In this document: positions 59,656-64,000 of the stretch, piece by piece
Position numbering within the stretch: the stretch's first letter is position 1
Layout: each line of letters opens with the position of its first letter
Assembly (NCBI RefSeq): GCF_002920615.1
Contig: NZ_PQSU01000035.1
Coordinates: forward strand, 1-64,000
Reading direction: 5' to 3'
DNA length: 64,000 nucleotides
Source: Streptomyces sp. Ru62
GTDB lineage: Bacteria > Actinomycetota > Actinomycetes > Streptomycetales > Streptomycetaceae
Program-made: the position numbers and the translations under genes
Notes under the pieces: model-generated
The model's database searches: none
Told to the model about the DNA's origin: nothing
The model's input: the letters and a program-made list of their open reading frames with translations, nothing else

Positions 59656-59669
59656 GCTGTACGTACAGC
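59656..59669. promoter_or_regulatory. 14-bp perfect palindrome GCTGTACGTACAGC
   Basis: It lies between two divergent genes (starts at 59581 and 59794). GTACGTAC-type palindromes often act as operators. Confidence 0.45.
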
Positions 59670-59793
59670 ATAGTTGTCCATGTCGAGAGGGAGGGCAACC
59701 CGATCAGCACCGCCGCCGCAGCCACCGAGGCCAAGGTCACCGGCGCCGCCCTCTGAACCCTCTCGCCACCGCGACACCACAAGGGAGATCGCC

Positions 59794-60363
59794 ATGAGCT
59801 ACACCACGACCAGCTACGGCACCTGGTGCAACCGCGTCAGTCCCTACTCCACCAGCCCCGACTCCGACCTCGGCGACTACATCGGCGGCGCCGACAGCGC
59901 CTGGCTGGAGCGCGTGCAGGCCTCCGGAGCCCTCGGCGAGATGGAGCACGCCTACCGGGCCGCGATCGAGGCCGCGCTGCCGCCCAGCGTCAGCCTGTGC
60001 GGTGACGAGTTCATCGGCCCCGCCTACCCGGAGGACGACGAGTTCGACGGCTACCCGACGGACGACTACGGGAGCCTGGACTTCAAGGCGATGGTGGAGG
60101 ACATCAGCCTTGAGGAGATCGTCGAACGGTACGACCCGATGACGCTTGAGGAGATCGGCCGCTGGGAGATGGAGTCCAAGGCGAAGGAGCCCGCCAAGGT
60201 CGCGGCCGCGGCGATGTCCCGGGCCGGTCTGAAGCCGTACACGTACCTGCCGCACCCGGAGTCCGGCCGGCCGCAGGCCATCTACCTCAAGGGCGACGTC
60301 CGTGAGGCCCTGGCGAAGAGGCCCGGCCGCGGCAAGCGCACCGACCTGAAGGACGCCGAGTGA
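59794..60363 (+). CDS. Acidic hypothetical protein (189 aa)
   Basis: I do not recognise this protein. The ATG has AAGGGAG upstream. It is very acidic in the middle (about residues 75-120: YPEDDEFDGYPTDDYGS, then DISLEEIVERYDPMTLEEI). The C-terminal 60 residues are basic and fold-like (AMSRAGLKPYTYLPHPESG, AIYLKGDVREALAKRPGRG), as in wing-containing DNA-binding domains. The stop overlaps the next start by GTGA. Confidence 0.68.
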   Translation: MSYTTTSYGTWCNRVSPYSTSPDSDLGDYIGGADSAWLERVQASGALGEMEHAYRAAIEAALPPSVSLCGDEFIGPAYPEDDEFDGYPTDDYGSLDFKAMVEDISLEEIVERYDPMTLEEIGRWEMESKAKEPAKVAAAAMSRAGLKPYTYLPHPESGRPQAIYLKGDVREALAKRPGRGKRTDLKDAE

Positions 60364-61232
60364 CCCTGCGGCCCTCCCAACTGCCGAAGGTGCGACGGCA
60401 GACCTTGCGGTTCCTGAACGACCCGCAGTCCGCTCTCCGCACGGGAACCAGCCCGGACATTCAGCCCGGGCTGGACGCCCTGGCTTCCGCCCTTGAAGTG
60501 GGGGAGCTGTTCTGGGTCCAGCAGGACATGGCCGCCCTGGCGATGAGCGCCGGCGAGCAGCTCGCAGCGGCACGGTGGGCCACCGCCGACCGGCCTGCCC
60601 CCTGCGGGCTGCTGTACTGGCAGAACGGCATCGGTCACATCGACGGCTACGGCGTGCAGATCCCGGTGGAGGCCTGTGCCTGGGGACCCCATCAGGGGGA
60701 GATGATGCTGTGGCTGCTCATGTCCAGGGATCGGATGGTCAGCGAGACGAAGGCCGCCCCGTTCACGCTGGTCACTGAGGAGATCCCGCCGCTGATGCCG
60801 GTCTACGGGTCAACCCTGCCGGTCGGTGACGAGCCGGTGTCTCTGGCTGATCTCGACTCGCAGCTTCCGCAGCCGGTCGTGGCGGCTCTCGCGTCGGCGT
60901 GGCTGCTCATGCAGCAGCCGCTGCTGATCGACCGGACTCGGGAGCGTGCCGACAAGCCGACCGCCCGCGCGTACGCCCGGGATGGTCTTCCCGCGCCGGA
61001 GGTGACCGTCGTCGATCTGCGTCGCCAGTACACCCCGCAGGACCAGGACCCGGGCGATGGGGAGGGCAGCCGGCACTACCGGTACCGGTGGGTGGTGTCT
61101 GGGCACTGGCGCAACCAGGCGTACGGGCCGGAGCGGTCGCTGCGTCGGCAGACGTGGATCCCGGCTTATGTAAAGGGTCCGGATGGGGCGCCGCTGTTGT
61201 CGACGGAGAAGGTCAACGTGTGGCGTCGTTGA
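60360..61232 (+). CDS. Phage/plasmid-type hypothetical protein (290 aa)
   Basis: GTG 60360 overlaps the previous stop. The N-terminal 160 residues are alpha/beta, with ELFWVQQDMAALAMSAGEQL resembling a sensor or catalytic helix. The C-terminus contains the pattern YRYRWVVSGHWRNQAYGPER and WIPAYVKGPDGAPL, common in hypothetical proteins of actinobacteriophages and plasmids. The biochemical function is unknown; the co-translated acidic partner suggests a two-protein unit. Confidence 0.7.
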   Translation: MTLRPSQLPKVRRQTLRFLNDPQSALRTGTSPDIQPGLDALASALEVGELFWVQQDMAALAMSAGEQLAAARWATADRPAPCGLLYWQNGIGHIDGYGVQIPVEACAWGPHQGEMMLWLLMSRDRMVSETKAAPFTLVTEEIPPLMPVYGSTLPVGDEPVSLADLDSQLPQPVVAALASAWLLMQQPLLIDRTRERADKPTARAYARDGLPAPEVTVVDLRRQYTPQDQDPGDGEGSRHYRYRWVVSGHWRNQAYGPERSLRRQTWIPAYVKGPDGAPLLSTEKVNVWRR

Positions 61233-61284
61233 GGCGGCGCCTGTCCCTGAGAATGGTGGGGGCGGGCGCCGCGGTGCGCGCGTC

Positions 61285-61318
61285 CGTCCCGTCACGACGG
61301 GGGATGCGTGACGGGGCG
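61285..61318. terminator. Hairpin between convergent genes
   Basis: An 11-bp stem with one mismatch (61285-61295 with 61308-61318) lies between the stop codons at 61232 and 61398. Confidence 0.55.
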
Positions 61319-61397
61319 GGCGTCTTGAGTTTGGCACGCCGGTTGACAACGGCGCCCGGGCGCGCGGTCAGGTCTGTCGTAGGCAGTAGCTTCTGGA

Positions 61398-62006
61398 TCA
61401 GCTACCGCCCACGGCCCAACTGCCGTCCTGCGGCACTCCGAAGCTGAGCTTCCAGGGTTTGTGACCGGGGGCAGTGCACAGCACCCAGAGCCGGATGGGA
61501 GCGTTGCCGTGGTCCTCGCGCCAGCGCCGGTCCCCGTCCACGCCCTCGTACCAGGACGGCTTCAAGGACGGTTCGACGGCCAGCCGCCGACGGTTCCCGG
61601 GCTGAAGGGGGAACGCCGGCACCGTACGGCCCGTCTCGTCGGCTCCGTCGGTACGGGGGCGGAAACGGTACGGCCCCCAGATGATCGCTGCTCTCTGCTC
61701 GCGCGTCGGCCCGCCGGCCAGGTCGGGGGCAATGGAGCGGTCGAAATCGTCCCGCATCTCCAGTCCCACGGCGAGTTCACCGAGAGCGGCCGGGGAGTCA
61801 AACCGGACGTACAGCGCAGGGAACGGCTCTGTCTCCAACTTGATCCGGAGTTGGGGCGTCAGTTCCCTGTGCCAGCGATCCCGTTCGATCTGTGCAACAG
61901 AGGTCGCCGTGTCGTTCGCCTTGCTGGAGGCTTTCCACGCACCCCACGCGGCGAGGCCGCTGAACAACGCTGAAGCTGCGGCTATGGACGTATCCACGAT
62001 GCTCAT
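61398..62006 (-). CDS. Membrane-anchored hypothetical protein (202 aa)
   Basis: ATG 62006 is followed by a membrane helix (residues 5-25, TSIAAASALFSGLAAWGAW), a charged linker and an extended beta-rich domain (about 55-195: LTPQLRIKLETEPFPALYV, AIIWGPYRF, IRLWVLCTAPG). This arrangement resembles small envelope proteins that occur in defence- or plasmid-related loci, but I cannot assign a family. Confidence 0.65.
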   Translation of the reverse strand: MSIVDTSIAAASALFSGLAAWGAWKASSKANDTATSVAQIERDRWHRELTPQLRIKLETEPFPALYVRFDSPAALGELAVGLEMRDDFDRSIAPDLAGGPTREQRAAIIWGPYRFRPRTDGADETGRTVPAFPLQPGNRRRLAVEPSLKPSWYEGVDGDRRWREDHGNAPIRLWVLCTAPGHKPWKLSFGVPQDGSWAVGGS

Positions 62007-62085
62007 GCCGGACTCTAGCCCGAACGCCGTACCCGTCCGGCACCCTCCGGTCGCGAGGAGCCCCACGGAGGCTTAGACCGGACTC

Positions 62086-62271
62086 ATGAGTGAAGGCAGC
62101 GGGAAGGCATACCACCCCGGTGAGATCGTTCCCGGGTCCGGGATCAATGAGTGTGACTGTGGGCAGCAGCACCAATGGAACACCGATGTGAAGGGCCACC
62201 GGTTCCCCCCGCTGAACGGCGAGTGCAGTGGCAGCGGCTGGAAGCTGAAGGCCGCCAGCCACCCCAGCTGA
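62086..62271 (+). CDS. Small conserved Cys/His protein (61 aa)
   Basis: The peptide has an ECDCG cluster and a third cysteine in NGECSGSGW, with a conserved-looking YHPGEIVPGSGI start. The pattern recalls small YjzC-like zinc-binding proteins of Gram-positive bacteria (PG-x-IVP-x-SGI and KGHRFPP motifs). It lies 16 bases before the DNA ligase gene. Confidence 0.6.
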   Translation: MSEGSGKAYHPGEIVPGSGINECDCGQQHQWNTDVKGHRFPPLNGECSGSGWKLKAASHPS

Positions 62272-62287
62272 CCGGGCGGGTCGAGAG

Positions 62288-63304
62288 ATGGTGCTCCGCC
62301 CGCCAGTGGAACCCATGCTGGCCCAGGCCCGTGATGACCTGCCTCCGCCCTCCGCGCTCCCTGGTGACCTCGTATTCCAGCCGAAGTGGGACGGCTACAG
62401 GGCGGTCCTTTTCACTCCCTGCCCGGCACCCGGGCCTGTGCTGCTCCAGTCCCGACGGGGCAACCTGGTGCAGTCCCGGTTCCCGGATCTGGTGCGCGCG
62501 GCCTGGACCCTGCCCGACGGCCTGGTCCTCGATGGCGAGCTTCTGGTCTGGTCGGGTGGCCAGCTCTCCTTCGAGGCACTCCAGCGAAGGGCGGCCTCAA
62601 GCGGCCGGACCGCGGCCCGGCTCGCCGAGGAGATGCCAGCCCACTTCATCGTCTTCGACGCCTGCCAGATCGACGGCCAGGAGCTACTGCACACGCCCTA
62701 CAGCGAGCGTCGCGCCCGCCTGGAAGCGGTGTTCAGCGAGTGCCGCCTGACCGATCCGTGGAGGCTCTGTCCCGAGACGACCGACGTCAGCCTCGCCCAG
62801 GAGTGGTTCACCGACTGGACAGAGGTCCCCGGCATTGAAGGCCTGGTGATCCGGGGCAGCCAGCAGCGGTACCTGCCCGGAGCCCGCGCGCTCATCAAGG
62901 TCCGCAGAAGGAACACGACCGAGGCCGTCGTCGGCGCCATCACCGGTACGCTGCACCGCCCCCAGACGCTCGTACTGGGCCGGTTCGATCAGGCCGCAGC
63001 CTTGCGTCCCGTCGGACGGAGTGCCCCCTTGCGCCCCGACGCCGCCCGCCAGCTGGCCGAGCAGCTGTCACCGGCCCGGCAGGGCCACCCGTGGGAGGGC
63101 GTGCGATTCACCAGCTCATGGGGCTCACGCACACCGCTCGACGTCGTACTCGTCGCCCCGGACCTCGTCGCCGAGATCGTGGTCGACACGGCTCAGGAGC
63201 GTGGGGCATGGCGACATCCCGTGCGTTTCTCCCGGCTGCGTATGGACGTCGCCCCGGCGGACGTGCCGCCCTTCGGTGCGGGTGCCGCGCCGTCCACCGA
63301 GTAG
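62288..63304 (+). CDS. ATP-dependent DNA ligase (338 aa)
   Basis: The adenylation motif KxDG is present (QPKWDGYRAV, Lys33). The further nucleotidyl-transferase motifs SRRGN, LDGELLVW, FIVFD, EGLVIRG and IKVRRR follow in order to about residue 205. A C-terminal OB-fold domain (about 210-325) ends in VRFSRLRMD, as in LigC/LigD-like ligases of actinobacteria. It seals nicks with ATP as cofactor. Lying between the transfer-related genes and parA, it may help to circularise or repair plasmid DNA after transfer. Confidence 0.88.
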   Translation: MVLRPPVEPMLAQARDDLPPPSALPGDLVFQPKWDGYRAVLFTPCPAPGPVLLQSRRGNLVQSRFPDLVRAAWTLPDGLVLDGELLVWSGGQLSFEALQRRAASSGRTAARLAEEMPAHFIVFDACQIDGQELLHTPYSERRARLEAVFSECRLTDPWRLCPETTDVSLAQEWFTDWTEVPGIEGLVIRGSQQRYLPGARALIKVRRRNTTEAVVGAITGTLHRPQTLVLGRFDQAAALRPVGRSAPLRPDAARQLAEQLSPARQGHPWEGVRFTSSWGSRTPLDVVLVAPDLVAEIVVDTAQERGAWRHPVRFSRLRMDVAPADVPPFGAGAAPSTE

Positions 63305-63458
63305 GCCGGGCGCCCGAGCCCGCCGCTGCGCAGGAGATCCACGCGATGCGAGCTGCGGTTACAGCGAGGCCCCGGTCGCCGATCCACTTGGTCTCGTGGC
63401 ACGCCACGCGGTCGATAGGGGTTCGTGTACGACGCGGCGCCGGTCGACTGCCAGACTT

Positions 63459-63492
63459 CCGGAGTCGCGGACTTCGGGGATACCGGAGTCGC
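63459..63492. repeat. Direct repeats upstream of parA
   Basis: CCGGAGTCGC occurs at 63459-63468 and 63483-63492, with GACTTCCGGAG and GACTTCGGGGA between 63454 and 63481. The 24-base spacing and the position 30 bases before parA suggest a partition or operator site. Confidence 0.45.
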
Positions 63493-63521
63493 AGAGTCAC
63501 TGATGCAGAAAGGAGAGGGTT

Positions 63522-64000
63522 ATGTCGAAACGGAGCAAGCGCGTCGCCGCCGGCAACAACAAGGGCGGCACGGGCAAGTCCGGCTGGGTCGCGAACGTTG
63601 CGGCCGCGCTCGCCGACGAGGGGTGCAGAGTTCTGGTCGTCGACGTGGACCCCCAGGCGAACGTCTCGCGCAGGATGGGGCGCCCCTACCGCAAAGAGAA
63701 GCCGCTCGTCACCACGGCTGAGGTCATCAAGTCGGGCGAGGTCGGGGTGGCCGCCGACGCGATCGTGCCATGCGGGTGGGGTGGCATCTACGGCCAGCGG
63801 ATCGACATCATCCCCAGCCGGTTCGACCTGGAGAACCGCATCTCCGAAGCCGCAGTGATCGGTGCCCGCGGACGCCTTGCCCGCGCACTGCAGGGCGCCG
63901 ACGACGACTACGACTTCACCTTGTTCGACTGCCAGCCCTCCCTGGGGCACCTCACGCAGGTCGCGCTGGCGGCCGCACGCTGGGCCGTGGCGGTGGTGGA
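63522..64000 (+). CDS. parA: ParA-family partition ATPase, cut by the window end
   Basis: The deviant Walker A motif NNKGGTGKSG (residues 12-21) and the switch strands RVLVVDVDPQ and DFTLFDCQPS mark a ParA/MinD-type ATPase. The start follows AAGGAGAGGG. It would segregate the plasmid together with a ParB and centromere that should lie downstream. Only the first 159 codons are in the window, so the C-terminal half is not seen. Confidence 0.85.
   Translation, partial: MSKRSKRVAAGNNKGGTGKSGWVANVAAALADEGCRVLVVDVDPQANVSRRMGRPYRKEKPLVTTAEVIKSGEVGVAADAIVPCGWGGIYGQRIDIIPSRFDLENRISEAAVIGARGRLARALQGADDDYDFTLFDCQPSLGHLTQVALAAARWAVAVV

Noticed and set aside
63330..63430. tRNA gene before parA
   Set aside because: A few stem-like repeats are visible but no cloverleaf with a T-loop GTTCGAAT-type sequence can be drawn.

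Overview
The window is high-GC DNA with strong G/C third-position bias, GTG starts, overlapping ATGA/GTGA/TGATG gene junctions and protein families typical of Streptomyces (an SCO6880-like protein, DUF4913- and DUF6233-like proteins, an MmyB-type regulator, a butyrolactone-receptor-type TetR). A relaxase, a type IV secretion-like gene set, a giant DNA methylase-helicase protein and ParA together indicate a large conjugative plasmid or an integrative element. No replication initiator, integrase, transposase, tRNA or rRNA gene is visible.

Layout. (1) 1-8.8 kb: a plus-strand array of eight genes, mostly unknown, ending in a C5-cytosine methyltransferase. Each gene is preceded by a copy of a GGGAATCCC-cored hairpin and a CCTCAACGA leader, and three carry an almost identical promoter. 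(2) 9.1-13.1 kb: mobilization block with palindromes (candidate oriT), MobC-like protein, relaxase and a partner protein that shares a repeat with the relaxase. (3) 13.3-19.0 kb: acyl-CoA oxidase, an XRE/MmyB regulator with an unknown partner, a cytochrome P450 and a butyrolactone-receptor-like TetR. This is the gene combination of avenolide-type butenolide signalling. (4) 19.7-23.7 kb: secreted SH3b protein, then an MFS exporter / ATP-grasp ligase / TrpA-like lyase operon that looks like a small-molecule pathway. (5) 23.8-33.9 kb: T4SS-like transfer operon (pilin-like, VirB8-like, VirB6-like, SCO6880-like, VirB4, VirD4, DUF4913, VirB1-like wall hydrolase).

(6) 33.9-38.6 kb: small regulators and hypothetical genes (Nudix, HTH proteins, zinc-ribbon peptides), two of them with tandem operators. 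(7) 38.7-55.2 kb: one minus-strand gene of about 5,500 codons with adenine-methylase-like and SNF2-helicase domains followed by about 3,000 residues of linkers and repeats; by architecture it resembles DarB-type antirestriction proteins. (8) 55.6-61.2 kb: plus-strand cluster with an HTH protein and a DnaQ-like exonuclease. (9) 61.4-64 kb: membrane-anchored hypothetical protein, small cysteine protein, ATP-dependent DNA ligase and the start of parA.

How it may work together: the relaxase nicks at the oriT beside mobC, VirD4 feeds the complex to the VirB-like channel, and the VirB1-like enzyme opens peptidoglycan. The giant methylase-helicase and the C5 methyltransferase could protect incoming DNA. 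The butenolide-type module could tie host signalling to carriage of the element. These links are inferences from gene content.
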